Shown piece after piece: positions 1-9,178 of a stretch of 64,000 nt of DNA. The stretch covers positions 220,086 through 284,085 of the forward strand of contig CABMPP010000002.1 of NCBI GenBank assembly GCA_902388495.1. Reading direction: 5' to 3'. The position numbers and the translations under genes are program-made. The stretch's first letter is position 1, and the number at the start of each line of letters is the position of its first letter. The notes under the pieces were generated by a model. The model did no database searches, was not told the DNA's origin, and was given only the letters and a program-made list of their open reading frames with translations. This stretch comes from an uncultured Bacteroides sp. (lineage in GTDB: Bacteria; Bacteroidota; Bacteroidia; Bacteroidales; Bacteroidaceae).

Positions 1-566
1 CACTGACGCAGGCTTACAGCCCTATGACCATTCGCTTCTTCATCCTGCAAGCGCACTATCGCAGCACGGTGGACTTCAGCAACGAAGCCCTGCAAGCTGC
101 CGAAAAGGGACTGGCACGACTGATGGATGCCATCCACGGACTGGAAAAGATTACGCCTGCCGCTACCTCTACGGTCGATGTGAAGCCGCTGCGTGCCAAG
201 TGCTACGAGGCGATGAACGATGACTTGAATTCTCCGATAGTCATTGCACATCTCTTTGACGGCGCAAGGATGATTAATAATATCATCGCCGGAAACGACA
301 CCATCACTGCCGATGACCTGAAGGAGCTGAAAGAAACGTTCCACCTCTTCAGCTTCGACATCTTGGGATTGAAGGAAGACAATGCCTCCAATGAAGAGCG
401 CGAAGCGGCATTCGGCAAAGTGGTGGATATGTTGCTGGAAGAGCGCATGAAGGCAAAAGCCAATAAAGACTGGGCTACATCGGACAAGATTCGCAATGAA
501 CTTACCGCACTCGGTTTCGAGATTAAGGATGGTAAGGAAGGATGCGAGTGGAAACTGAATAAGTAA
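1..566 (+). CDS. cysS: Cysteinyl-tRNA synthetase, C-terminal part (5' end outside window)
   Basis: The frame is open from base 3 and ends at 566, so only about the last 188 residues are present. The early segment ([19 protein letters not shown], then TVDFSNEAL) is typical of class I CysRS just after the catalytic core. The rest is the helical anticodon-stem region followed by the DALR-type C-terminus ending in [17 protein letters not shown]. The KMSKS and HIGH motifs lie upstream of the window. The enzyme charges tRNA-Cys in the cytoplasm. The in-frame ATG at 24 is an internal methionine and not the real start. The gene faces the patatin gene and shares a strong hairpin terminator with it. 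Confidence 0.95.
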   Translation, partial: LTQAYSPMTIRFFILQAHYRSTVDFSNEALQAAEKGLARLMDAIHGLEKITPAATSTVDVKPLRAKCYEAMNDDLNSPIVIAHLFDGARMINNIIAGNDTITADDLKELKETFHLFSFDILGLKEDNASNEEREAAFGKVVDMLLEERMKAKANKDWATSDKIRNELTALGFEIKDGKEGCEWKLNK

Positions 567-593
567 AAGCCCGGGAAGCTCTATATACGCAGG

Positions 594-644
594 AGGATGT
601 GCTAAAACTTTAATGATATGCTCATTAAAGTTTTGGCACATCCT
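594..644. terminator. Long hairpin between convergent genes
   Basis: A nearly perfect 23-bp stem (594-616 pairing with 622-644) closes a 5-base loop. The inner part of the stem is A/T-rich, so each strand has a run of T near its end. It lies between cysS (+) and the patatin gene (-), which suits a bidirectional terminator. Confidence 0.75.
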
Positions 645-661
645 TCTTTGATTAAAATTGC

Positions 662-2695
662 TTAGAATACAAAGCCGAACCCTGCATACCAGCCCAGCTT
701 CTTCGTCTGATTGGACCAATTCAGCTGTACTTCCAACGGTCCCAGGAAGCTATTGTACATATAGCCTACCCCTGTACCTACCAAATCAGACGACTGCGAT
801 GCTTCAAAAAGCTCATGCAGTTTTCCGGAGCTTCGTCCGTAATTCCCTGTCACTAAGATATACTGATTCTTCAATATCCGCTGCCGAAGTTGCAAGCCGG
901 TGACTATCAGCGTACCCGAAGCCAACTCGGCACGGTTAATTCCTACGAACGGAATTTGCTGTGGCATATAGCGCCCGGCAATGCTCCCACCCAACAAGTT
1001 ACTCACCGCAAAAGTATAGTCATCCTTGCCCCCTGCCAATACACGTCCGTCGATGGAAGGAATAATCGTGAAGTCCCTCGTCGGCGTGAAGCATCCCTGC
1101 CAATGTGCAGAAAAGGCAGAAACCGGATTATGATCCTTATACCGGAGCAAGTTATCGGTATAAAGATTGTAAGTCACCGCCCACGACATGCCTTTCGTCG
1201 GCACACTCCTACCGTTCAGGCTATTGAACAGCAGCCCTGCATAATAGCTGAACAAAGCGCCATTCTTGAACATCACCGCATCCAAGGGCTCCAGTGAAAG
1301 CAAATCATGATAGCGGTAATAATCGAAATCAATGCCTGCACTTACCTGAACCTGGTTCCAGTCCTTCGCCACACCCGCACGGACCAGTTGATGGGTAAAC
1401 GTCAAATCGAGTGTCCGCTTGCCTTCATTATAGATATTGATATCCTTGTAATCGAACTGATAGGCAAGCCCCGTCTGCCATCCCCTGCTCCACTGGTAGT
1501 TATAACCGAGCTGCGCCGAAGTGCGTTTCCCCAAACGTGCCGTCAGGCTGATTTGCGAATCCTTCCGTTTGCCCAGGTAAAAGTCCGTATTTGCCTGCAA
1601 TGCCGCCAGTTCTTCCGTATCGAACCGCAGCCCTACATTCAACTTATTCTCCCGTACGGCAGGCGCGGCTATCTGCGGGTCTACAGCGATGGCCTCGCTT
1701 TCCACAGCATCGGGTATCGGGAACGGTCCGGGACGGCGGGGCTGGTAATCTGCACTCAGTCCCAGCTTCTTCTTCAAAGCAAGCAGTTTATCCCAATCCG
1801 CCTTTGCAGCATGTTCTCCGCGGACAATCAAAGTATCGATGGCTTCCTTTGTAAAGCTCGCCGCCGAATAACCGGTAACATCCACTTTTATATGTACATC
1901 CGTCTTGCGCAGATTCTCCTGATATTTCTTCTCTCCTTGCAGGTTGATAATCTGTCCGAAGATATCCTTCACCGATTTCAATCCCGATGCATCCAGCAGG
2001 GGACTTTGCACATCTACCCCTATCACGAAGTCGGCCCCCATCGCCAGCGCCACATCCACCGGATAGTTGTTCACCATTCCGCCGTCCACCAATACCATAC
2101 CATTCAAGTCGATTGGAGCAAATACTCCGGGAATCGACATACTGGAACGCATTGCCGTCGCCAATATCCCCTGATGAAACACCACCTCACTGCCATTCAC
2201 CAGATTCTCGGACACACAAGCAAACGGGATGGGCAGACGGCTGAAACTGACGGAATCCTGATAACCGTCCGTCAAGACAGAGAACAGTCGTGCCAGGTTC
2301 GTTCCCTTTATAATCCCCGCATCCGAAACGGTGGCTGATTTAAAGGAAAAAGGAATGGAAAGTACGTATCGTTCCGACCTCAACCGGTCGTCCAGCAACA
2401 AGTTCTTCGGATTGGGAGCATCGGACAGCAGAAACTTCCAGTTCTGCGCATTCACCATGCTGTCCAGTTGCTGCGGTGTATAACCGATGGCATACAGTCC
2501 GCCTACAATGGCGCCCATGCTGGTGCCCACTACATAATCTACGGGAATACCCGCTTCCTCTATCACCTTCAAGGCGCCGATGTGCGCCGTGCCCTTGGCA
2601 CCGCCACCACTCAGCACAACGGCTACCTTCGGACGGTTCTGTGCCCAAAGCAGCATCGGAAAGAGAAATAAACAAGCTAAGAATCTGTACCTCAT
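662..2695 (-). CDS. Patatin-like phospholipase with C-terminal outer-membrane barrel
   Basis: 677 residues. A signal peptide (MRYRFLACLFLFPMLLWAQ) is followed by a patatin domain with oxyanion loop GGGAKG (30-35), nucleophile elbow GTSMG (Ser59) and DGG (Asp204), giving an intact Ser/Asp dyad. From about residue 350 the sequence becomes alternating and aromatic-rich and ends in phenylalanine (GFGFVF), as in outer-membrane beta-barrels. This is the PlpD-like (type Vd) layout, in which the lipase is fused to its own barrel. Expected activity is hydrolysis of acyl esters of phospholipids at the outer membrane or cell surface. Surface exposure is inferred. The gene is monocistronic and convergent with cysS. 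Confidence 0.85.
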   Translation of the reverse strand: MRYRFLACLFLFPMLLWAQNRPKVAVVLSGGGAKGTAHIGALKVIEEAGIPVDYVVGTSMGAIVGGLYAIGYTPQQLDSMVNAQNWKFLLSDAPNPKNLLLDDRLRSERYVLSIPFSFKSATVSDAGIIKGTNLARLFSVLTDGYQDSVSFSRLPIPFACVSENLVNGSEVVFHQGILATAMRSSMSIPGVFAPIDLNGMVLVDGGMVNNYPVDVALAMGADFVIGVDVQSPLLDASGLKSVKDIFGQIINLQGEKKYQENLRKTDVHIKVDVTGYSAASFTKEAIDTLIVRGEHAAKADWDKLLALKKKLGLSADYQPRRPGPFPIPDAVESEAIAVDPQIAAPAVRENKLNVGLRFDTEELAALQANTDFYLGKRKDSQISLTARLGKRTSAQLGYNYQWSRGWQTGLAYQFDYKDINIYNEGKRTLDLTFTHQLVRAGVAKDWNQVQVSAGIDFDYYRYHDLLSLEPLDAVMFKNGALFSYYAGLLFNSLNGRSVPTKGMSWAVTYNLYTDNLLRYKDHNPVSAFSAHWQGCFTPTRDFTIIPSIDGRVLAGGKDDYTFAVSNLLGGSIAGRYMPQQIPFVGINRAELASGTLIVTGLQLRQRILKNQYILVTGNYGRSSGKLHELFEASQSSDLVGTGVGYMYNSFLGPLEVQLNWSNQTKKLGWYAGFGFVF

Positions 2696-2753
2696 CGTTC
2701 ATATCGTTTTTCAGCCCTCGCTCACCCGAAAGAGGGCAAAGGATTATAGAAAC

Positions 2754-2797
2754 AACCCGCCCCGGCAGATAGTTCACACTATCAGCCGGAACGGGTT
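2754..2797. terminator. Hairpin downstream of the sulfatase gene
   Basis: The arms AACCCG and CGGGTT, with inner CCGGC/GCCGG and AGATAGT/ACTATC pairing, form an extended stem between the sulfatase stop and the patatin start. No long T run follows. It may end the GH88-sulfatase transcript or stabilise its 3' end. Confidence 0.45.
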
Positions 2798-2851
2798 GCC
2801 GAAAAACCACACGAAGTAATCGAGAGATTATATAGTAACTACTACCTATTG

Positions 2852-4402
2852 TTATTCTCCATAAGGTATCATATCCGACAAGATACCTTCCTTATACCAG
2901 GGATCGTCTATTTCCTTCAGAACCTTGCCCATCTCTGCACACAATTCTTTCACCACTTCCGGGTTCTCTTCCAAAGAAAGGTTATTCATCTGGTACGGGT
3001 CTTTCACGTCATCGAACAGCAGACTCTTCACCAACTTGCGGTTCTCGCGGTCGATGTAAAGCGCCAGCGTATAATGAGCCGTCTTGAATCCGCGTGAAGA
3101 AGGGAAGTAAGACCGCACCTTGCCGTCCGCATCCTTCTCTCCATCCAGGTTCTGAATGTAGAGCGCACCGGTGGGGCGTACAATATCCGCCTTTTCATCG
3201 AGGAAAAGCGGCGCATAGTTGCGTCCCTGCACCTCTACCGGGATAGACCGGGACAAACCTGCCAAGCCGAGCAAAGTAGGCATAATATCGGGGGAAGACA
3301 GCATCAGGTCATCCACCCGCGGCTTTATCTTATCCGGAAAGCGGACAATAAACGGAACGTTCATGGACTCGGAATACGGAGAGTTCTTCGGGTCGTCCGT
3401 ACGCTGGCTGCACATGGTTTCACCGTGGTCGGAGGCAAAGACGACAATCGTATTCTTATCCAGCCCGAGTTCTTTCAGTGCATCGAGAATCTGCCCGAAG
3501 GCACGGTCTACACCCGTTACCGAAGCAAAGTAGTAGCGGGCAGACTCCGCCTTTGCCATCTTGGGGTCGGCATTGGGACGGATGAGCAGGCTATCCAGCG
3601 GCTGGTTTTTATAGAGATTGAAATCCTGCTCCATACAGTCGTCCAGGGAGCGGTACGGGCTGTGGGGCGGGTTCATACCTACCATGACGAAGAAAGGTTT
3701 CTTCGGATCGCGCACATTTCCCTCGTTCTTCAGGTAAGAGACAACCATGCCCGACTCGTGCAGCGGTGACCACTCGTGCGGGTCGTGCCGGCGACCGTCT
3801 GTATCCCAGTAATGCGGATTCTTATGCTCGTCGAAGGTGCCGTAAGAGTACCAGTAGTTGAATCCGTGGCGCCGCTCTTTCGGTGTATAGGCATCCCATG
3901 CCGGTACGCGGTCTTCCACGTACTTGCCCGGGCGTTCGGGGTCATTGGGAGTAGGAAAATCGGCATGCAGTTTGCCAAAGTAAGCACAGTCATATCCGGC
4001 TTTGCTGAATACATCGCTTACACACTCGGCATCCTCGCGCAGGGAGCTGATGGGGCGGTCGGCATTGCAGTTCAAAGGAACACCGCTCTTATTAGGATAC
4101 ATTCCGGTAAGCAGCGAACCGCGGTGGGGGCTGCTCAGCGGACAGTTACTCATAGCCGAAGTCAGCACCAGCGACTCGCGGGCAAAGTCGTTCAGACGGG
4201 GAGTGTGTACCGGGTCGTTCCGGAAGTTTACCTTCTCACGGAAACCGTCTTGTCCCCAGAACTCCATTGCCTGATTGCGGTATTGGTCGGGGAAGACATA
4301 GATTACATTCGGTTGCAGGACTTGTCCGTCCTGCGGGGCTTTGCAGCCCTGCAAGGCGAACAGACCTAAACCACCAAACAAAATATTTAATTGAGCTTTC
4401 AT
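2852..4402 (-). CDS. Sulfatase lipoprotein, Ser-type (S1 family)
   Basis: 516 residues. A lipoprotein signal ends at Cys20 (FALQGC). The sulfatase signature C/S-x-P-x-R-x3-L-T-G is present as SSPHRGSLLTG from Ser90, so formylglycine would have to be made from serine by an anaerobic sulfatase-maturating enzyme. Other alkaline-phosphatase-fold elements are VFPDQ near residue 37 and a DHGE motif further on. Its start codon overlaps the GH88 stop by 4 bases (ATGA), so the two are translationally coupled. GH88 enzymes usually need prior removal of a sulfate from the unsaturated uronic acid, so a 2-O-sulfatase acting on glycosaminoglycan disaccharides is the likely role (inference). Confidence 0.88.
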   Translation of the reverse strand: MKAQLNILFGGLGLFALQGCKAPQDGQVLQPNVIYVFPDQYRNQAMEFWGQDGFREKVNFRNDPVHTPRLNDFARESLVLTSAMSNCPLSSPHRGSLLTGMYPNKSGVPLNCNADRPISSLREDAECVSDVFSKAGYDCAYFGKLHADFPTPNDPERPGKYVEDRVPAWDAYTPKERRHGFNYWYSYGTFDEHKNPHYWDTDGRRHDPHEWSPLHESGMVVSYLKNEGNVRDPKKPFFVMVGMNPPHSPYRSLDDCMEQDFNLYKNQPLDSLLIRPNADPKMAKAESARYYFASVTGVDRAFGQILDALKELGLDKNTIVVFASDHGETMCSQRTDDPKNSPYSESMNVPFIVRFPDKIKPRVDDLMLSSPDIMPTLLGLAGLSRSIPVEVQGRNYAPLFLDEKADIVRPTGALYIQNLDGEKDADGKVRSYFPSSRGFKTAHYTLALYIDRENRKLVKSLLFDDVKDPYQMNNLSLEENPEVVKELCAEMGKVLKEIDDPWYKEGILSDMIPYGE

Positions 4403-5598
4403 TTCTCCAAATCTCTTTTACGCATCAGTCCTTCCAGGAAGTAATAATCGGCATAGTTCAAAGGTACATCGATTTCGGCACCATGAGGAATACTGCCTAC
4501 AGAGTGCATCAGGATGAAGTTTCCGTTGGTTCCTACCTTTGCACGGTAAGCGGGAGAACCAAGACTTTGCATGATCCGGTCGGCTGTTTCCTTGTATCCC
4601 TTGTCCGGCAGGTAAGTGCTCAGTTCGTAAAGGGCGGAGGCGGTACATGCGGCGGCAGAAGCGTCACGAGGTTCGTTGGGGATGTTGGGGGCATCGTAGT
4701 CCCAATAGGGAACCAAATCCTCGGGAAGGTTCTTATTGTTGAAGATGAAGTTGTAGACCTTCTCGGCCTGATCCAAATATTTGGCATCGTGCGTGTAGCG
4801 GTAGCACATGGTGTAGCCGTAGAGAGCCCATGCCTGTCCGCGTGCCCAAGCCGATTCGTCGGCATAACCCTGCGCTGTCTGTTTCTTGCGCACGGCGCCG
4901 GTTTCCGGATCATAGTCCACTACATGATAGCAGCTGTTATCGGCACGGAAGTGGTTGGCCATCGTAGTATCGGCATGCTTCCGGGCTATATTATAAAAGG
5001 TGGAGTCGCCGGACAGCCTGGTAGCCTCGAACAGCAGTTCCAGGTTCATCATATTATCAATGATAACGGGGCATTTCCAACCGCGTTCGGCCTGCCAGCC
5101 CTTGTCGGCATCCCATGACTGGAGAACTCCGGCAGCGGGACGGAAACGGGTAGACAGAGACTTGGCAGTCTGTATGATGACCGGTTTATACGCTTCTTTA
5201 TTGGCAAAACGGTAGCCGTTCAGGTAGCTGGCGCCAATCATGAAGCCTACGTCATGGTGCCAGGTGAGGTATTGTACAGAGTCCAGCGCTTCGGTATATT
5301 TCTCGGCCAGGGGCAGCCACTTCTTGTCACCGGTCAGCTCGTAGGTATACCAGATATTACCGGGGAAAAAACCGGAACACCAGTCATCGATCGGTACATA
5401 GACAATGCTGCCGTCTTTGTTGATGGTACGCGGGTTCAAAATCTTACCGGATTGTTCGATAATGTCTGTCTGGATTGTTTCCTGAGCCACGGCATTATCA
5501 ATGTTTTCTTGGATGAAGTTGCTTTCGGCCTGCTTTTGCCCTGCGCAACCAGCCAGTACAAGGAGGGAAATTCCCAATGTAGTGAGGACTGTTTTCAT
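4399..5598 (-). CDS. Unsaturated glucuronyl hydrolase (GH88), lipoprotein
   Basis: The preferred start is 5598 (MKTVLTTLGISLLVLAGC, lipobox LAGC). The longer frame to 5643 would begin inside the promoter. About 399 residues form an (alpha/alpha)6 barrel with GH88-typical segments DDWCSGFFPGN near the N-terminus, LTWHHDVGFM, and YADESAWARGQAWALYGY. The family removes the 4,5-unsaturated uronic acid left by polysaccharide lyases, by vinyl-ether hydration. It overlaps the following sulfatase by 4 bases, pointing to sequential action on sulfated glycosaminoglycan fragments in the periplasm. No lyase or SusCD pair is adjacent, so the substrate importer must lie elsewhere. Confidence 0.9.
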   Translation of the reverse strand: MKTVLTTLGISLLVLAGCAGQKQAESNFIQENIDNAVAQETIQTDIIEQSGKILNPRTINKDGSIVYVPIDDWCSGFFPGNIWYTYELTGDKKWLPLAEKYTEALDSVQYLTWHHDVGFMIGASYLNGYRFANKEAYKPVIIQTAKSLSTRFRPAAGVLQSWDADKGWQAERGWKCPVIIDNMMNLELLFEATRLSGDSTFYNIARKHADTTMANHFRADNSCYHVVDYDPETGAVRKKQTAQGYADESAWARGQAWALYGYTMCYRYTHDAKYLDQAEKVYNFIFNNKNLPEDLVPYWDYDAPNIPNEPRDASAAACTASALYELSTYLPDKGYKETADRIMQSLGSPAYRAKVGTNGNFILMHSVGSIPHGAEIDVPLNYADYYFLEGLMRKRDLEK

Positions 5599-5640
5599 AA
5601 TAAGGGATTTATTTATTAAAGTTTTGTGATTTCTCTGTTG

Positions 5641-5711
5641 CAAAAGTAGGGCAAGTTTACAGAATTGACCCTCACAAATAATCCAATTAATGGGTAAAAT
5701 CGTTACTTTTG
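5641..5711. promoter_or_regulatory. Divergent promoter region, GH88 / thioesterase
   Basis: A Bacteroides -7 box (TACTTTTG) for the rightward gene is at 5704-5711. Its mirror for the leftward gene (CAAAAGTA on the + strand) is at 5641-5648. The leftward box predicts a start site near 5633, which supports translation of GH88 from 5598. The -33 elements are weak on both sides. Confidence 0.55.
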
Positions 5712-5764
5712 CATCCGAAATCGTGTTTTTTCACAAGCAAATCACTAATAACCACTAAATAAGT

Positions 5765-6169
5765 ATGACCCCACAAGAGTTTTTCAAGAATGACCGTTTT
5801 GCCGAAAGTACAGGCATAGAACTGTTGGAAATAAAGGAAGGATATAGCAAAGCCCGCCTGGTAATCACCGAAGAACACCTAAATGCCGGACACCGCACAC
5901 AGGGCGGAGCGCTCTTCACCCTTGCCGACCTGGCACTGGCCGCTGCCGCCAATTCACACGGGGCACTGGCTTTCTCGCTCTCTTCCAATATCACCTTCCT
6001 GCGCAGCAGCGGACCGGGCGATACACTATACGCCGAAGCCCGCGAACGATACATTGGCCGCACCACCGGTTATTATCAGATTGATATCACCAATCAAAAA
6101 GGGGATTTGATAGCTACCTTTGAATCGAGTGTGTTCAGGAAGGGAGACGCACTGCCGTTCCAGCTCTGA
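5765..6169 (+). CDS. PaaI-family hotdog thioesterase
   Basis: 134 residues, the usual length for single hotdog-domain acyl-CoA thioesterases. The segment from HLNAGHRTQGGALFTLADLA matches the PaaI/YdiI signature (N/H...GG-x2-FTLAD), which carries the catalytic Asp on the central helix. It is followed by the strands SSNITFLRSSGPGD and a conserved A-x-E-x3-GRTTGYYQI. It is cytoplasmic and probably hydrolyses aryl- or acyl-CoA thioesters; the exact substrate cannot be read from sequence. The gene stands alone with its own -7 box and ends 4 bases from the convergent DUF3108 gene. Confidence 0.88.
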   Translation: MTPQEFFKNDRFAESTGIELLEIKEGYSKARLVITEEHLNAGHRTQGGALFTLADLALAAAANSHGALAFSLSSNITFLRSSGPGDTLYAEARERYIGRTTGYYQIDITNQKGDLIATFESSVFRKGDALPFQL

Positions 6170-6173
6170 ACTC

Positions 6174-7085
6174 TTATTTCTTCCCCACAATAGAGGTCAT
6201 CGGATAGCGATTGCCCCTCACACTCTTAAAGAAAGCTTTCGCCGAGCCGAAGTTCAGATACATATCCAGGCGGATGGGGAGGTGATTCTTGTCATCAGAC
6301 ACAAAGAAAGTGATGACTTCTTTCTCTTTCCCTTTCTTATATTCTACAAAAGAGAAGACCAGGCAACGGTAAATCGTATCATTGTTTGCCGTAACATTCT
6401 GCTTACCCCGATAAATAAGGGTTTGTTCCTCCACCTTACGGCCCGTAGCCATAGGGAAAAGGATTTTATCACCTTCTTTAAAGGTATTCACATCATAAGA
6501 ACGGGCTTGCGCCAAAATACTCAGCATATCAAAGATGCAACGCTCATCGCTATACTCCATTTCCTGAGGGTCACGGTCTAGCCAGGTCCGCTTCTGCTTC
6601 ACATTCGCCGTACCGTTGTTATACGAGAACCACGCCTCGTCTACCGTATAGCGGCTGCCTTCTTCGGCTGCCTTACGAAAATAAAGCGGTTCCAGCTTGT
6701 CACTGACATAGCAAGTCAGTGTATCACGCATCTTAAAGAAGAAATCGGTCTTTTTACTACCCACACAGAGCAGGTTAAAGCGGAAAGCAGGCTCGGAATG
6801 ATAGGTCGTAGCATTCGTCGTGAGGCTTGCCAACCCCACTTTCTTCCAAATGAACTTCCAGTTGAAATATAAATCGTACATCACGTGCTCGCCCGACTGG
6901 AATGCTTCATTCTTTGCCGTACATTGAGCTTGAACAGACTGGGAGGCTCCGAAACCAATCACTACTCCCATTACCAATAGAACGAACAACCGCTTCTGCC
7001 TAATAACTATAGCCCCGACCGCTGTTGCGGCCGCTGCTGTTATTGCGGTTATTCTTGTTTTTGTTCTTGTTTTTCTTGTCTTCAT
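6174..7085 (-). CDS. DUF3108 domain protein, exported
   Basis: About 300 residues; the mature part contains the DUF3108 pattern (FQSGEHVMYDLYFNWKFIWK, then GLASL, SEPAFRFNL, DTLTCYVSDKLEPLYF, and a C-terminal PIRLDMYLNFGSAKA). These are periplasmic beta-rich proteins of unknown function. The start is uncertain. The ATG at 7085 overlaps the upstream gene by 86 bases and gives a long basic, Thr/Ala-rich leader before the hydrophobic core. A TTG near 6989 would give a more ordinary signal peptide ending in SVQAQ. The overlap means both genes are read from one transcript. Confidence 0.75.
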   Translation of the reverse strand: MKTRKTRTKTRITAITAAAATAVGAIVIRQKRLFVLLVMGVVIGFGASQSVQAQCTAKNEAFQSGEHVMYDLYFNWKFIWKKVGLASLTTNATTYHSEPAFRFNLLCVGSKKTDFFFKMRDTLTCYVSDKLEPLYFRKAAEEGSRYTVDEAWFSYNNGTANVKQKRTWLDRDPQEMEYSDERCIFDMLSILAQARSYDVNTFKEGDKILFPMATGRKVEEQTLIYRGKQNVTANNDTIYRCLVFSFVEYKKGKEKEVITFFVSDDKNHLPIRLDMYLNFGSAKAFFKSVRGNRYPMTSIVGKK

Positions 7086-8958
7086 CTGGTTTTTGTTTTT
7101 TTAGTTCGTCCGGTTTTTGCTTATCCAGGGTCTTTGCATGAACGTCCCAATTCTGAGTCAGTTCAAAGTTTGCTTTAAGCTCCAAAACCTGCGGATAATA
7201 ATAAACCATTTCCGGTTGGCGTTTCTCGGCATAGTCTCCCGTATCCCAAACGCCATTCCCGTTTGTATCATTAATCAATCGTGCTCCGTACTTACCCGGA
7301 TTCAAAAAGTAGAAATCGGCTTTGCCGTCCACTACCGGCACCGTACGCAGCACTTTGTCCGATCCGTCCAGCAACTCTACGAATGCCAGCGAATCGGCGC
7401 CGCTTACATTAAAGAAGATCTGTCCGTATTCATCCAGCTTCTTTGCCTTGAATTCCTTCTTTATCTTGTCGGTGAACAAACCATACAAGCCATGTATGGC
7501 AGCAGAATCCACCTCAAAGGAGTAGCTTTCTCCGGGTTCCCACTCGGCAAACACGTTATATCGTTTTATGTCGAGCGAGTCATGGACAAGGTCGAACGGA
7601 ATATCCTGCCACAACGAATCGACTTTCAACTTCACATGGAAGGCAGCAGTGTCTACACTTGCCACCGGCTCTTCAAAGGATAAAGTGATGTAATCGTATA
7701 CATCCATTGCAGAGGGCACGTATTGGTCTGCTTTGAGGAATTCAATGGGTTCCGGTGCTTCGGTACCTTCTTCATCGGCTTTCTTCTTCTTTTTCTTATC
7801 CCGCTCTTTCTGTTCCTTTTCTTTTGCTTCCTGAATCTGCTTCTGCTGCTTGGCATAAGTCAGTTTAGCCAGTAAGTTCAAAGTATCGGTGCGGGGTACC
7901 AGTTGTTGCAGGCTATCCGTATATAGATAAGTGAGGCTCATCTTCAAAGTATCCTGTTTGTAGAGCAGGGAGTCTTTTATCCAATAATGAATCGTATCGT
8001 TACGTCCGGTAGTCTGTTCTACAACAAACGCATCCTTCTCGTCAAAATTCAGTCCTTTCAGCAGTGGTAGGGTGTCCGCCGGAGCCGTAAAGTAGAAGGA
8101 GAATTTCTGGGGAGTGAGGCGTTCGCTCTTTGCCAGACGCTGCGTGAAGTATTTTTCCTTAAAGCTGCGCAGCAGCACGTCATCCGGCAGGTAGTAGGTA
8201 TACTTCCGTTCCACGATGGTATCTACCGTCAACGAGTCCACCCAAGTGGTATCCTGGCGCACACGCTCTTCCATGGAAGGGATGATAATGGAATCGCCGA
8301 AAGCTATGATTTCCGTCGGCTGGGAGTAAGCAAAATTCTGGTCGGCATCCTGCAAACCGTAGATGCGGTACTTACCGGGAGCTACTCCACGGATGGAGAA
8401 TTGCCCGCGACTATCGGTACGCCCCACTCTTTCAAAAGGAAGCTTCGTAAAAGCCGAGTCTGCCAGATTGGAATGCAGGCCTACCAGCATCCCCTTTACC
8501 GGTTCCAGATTCGCAGCATTCAGCAGGGTACCGGCCACCGCCATAGAGTCGAGCCTTTCGCCCGTAGAGAAAGAATACGAGAAGTTCTCCAGCGGATTGC
8601 CTTCGTTATTGTCCTGAATGGCATCGCCAAAGTCTATCGTATAAGTGGTGTTAGCCTTCAACGTATCTTGCAAGGTGATGACAACTTTCTTGCCGCTGGC
8701 CTTTATTTCGGGCTGTTGCACCTGGGGAGGAGATATTACAATCTTCTCATTGGGCTTGTCGAGTTTGATGAATTCATCGAACACAATCGATATCTTATTC
8801 TTGTCGTTATGGAGTCCACCCGGCGCCGGGGTACTGGAAATAAAACGCGGAGGGGTCTCATCAAGAGGTCCTCCCTCGATGCGGCCTACACTGGCGCAAG
8901 AATAGAGTACAGCCCCTATAGCGACAGCCCCCAACAACCTGCGGAAAAGCGGTTTCAT
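7000..8958 (-). CDS. Ig-like domain lipoprotein
   Basis: The start at 8958 (MKPLFRRLLGAVAIGAVLYSC) is preferred because a -7 box at 8990-8997 would place the transcription start at or after the longer frame's ATG at 8985. Cys22 is the lipid attachment site. Residues 30-130 resemble the bacterial Ig-like (SbsA/Big_5) domain seen in large Bacteroides envelope proteins (GGPLDETPPRFISSTPAPGG, FDEFIKLD, YTIDFGDAI). A carboxypeptidase-regulatory-like fold follows (GRTDSRGQFSIRGVAPGKYR). A Lys/Glu-rich stretch near residues 385-415 precedes more beta domains, and the C-terminus is rich in Lys/Asn (from DEDKKNKNKNK). Its function is not known; it is probably an outer-membrane-anchored structural protein. 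Confidence 0.82.
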   Translation of the reverse strand: MKPLFRRLLGAVAIGAVLYSCASVGRIEGGPLDETPPRFISSTPAPGGLHNDKNKISIVFDEFIKLDKPNEKIVISPPQVQQPEIKASGKKVVITLQDTLKANTTYTIDFGDAIQDNNEGNPLENFSYSFSTGERLDSMAVAGTLLNAANLEPVKGMLVGLHSNLADSAFTKLPFERVGRTDSRGQFSIRGVAPGKYRIYGLQDADQNFAYSQPTEIIAFGDSIIIPSMEERVRQDTTWVDSLTVDTIVERKYTYYLPDDVLLRSFKEKYFTQRLAKSERLTPQKFSFYFTAPADTLPLLKGLNFDEKDAFVVEQTTGRNDTIHYWIKDSLLYKQDTLKMSLTYLYTDSLQQLVPRTDTLNLLAKLTYAKQQKQIQEAKEKEQKERDKKKKKKADEEGTEAPEPIEFLKADQYVPSAMDVYDYITLSFEEPVASVDTAAFHVKLKVDSLWQDIPFDLVHDSLDIKRYNVFAEWEPGESYSFEVDSAAIHGLYGLFTDKIKKEFKAKKLDEYGQIFFNVSGADSLAFVELLDGSDKVLRTVPVVDGKADFYFLNPGKYGARLINDTNGNGVWDTGDYAEKRQPEMVYYYPQVLELKANFELTQNWDVHAKTLDKQKPDELKKQKPDEDKKNKNKNKNNRNNSSGRNSGRGYSY

Positions 8959-9137
8959 CTTATTATGATGTTTACAGTCTAACATGCTGCAAAAATAAGG
9001 GTTCTCCGAGAATTAGCAGTATGCTTTACAGTATTTTAATGTAAAAACAAGCATTTGTTTTTATCCATGTATAAAACATAGTTAAAAAAGAAGGCATTAC
9101 TCACCTTATATACTAAGAAAAGAATAATTTTGCGGAC

Positions 9138-9178
9138 GAAAACTGAACAGGGGTGTTCAGTTTTCTTTTCTACCTTTG
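9138..9178 (+). promoter_or_regulatory. Palindromic operator and promoter of the efflux operon
   Basis: A perfect 12-bp inverted repeat (9138-9149 and 9154-9165; core AACTGAACA-GGGG-TGTTCAGTT) sits immediately upstream of a -7 box TACCTTTG (9171-9178). A second -7-like box TAATTTTG is at 9125-9132. The genes on either side are divergent, so a terminator role is unlikely. Its size and symmetry fit a dimeric repressor of the TetR type, which commonly controls RND pumps, but no regulator gene is adjacent. Confidence 0.65.

Noticed and set aside
2340..2810. Frame crossing the patatin start
   Set aside because: A shadow frame of the patatin gene without its own start signals or domain.
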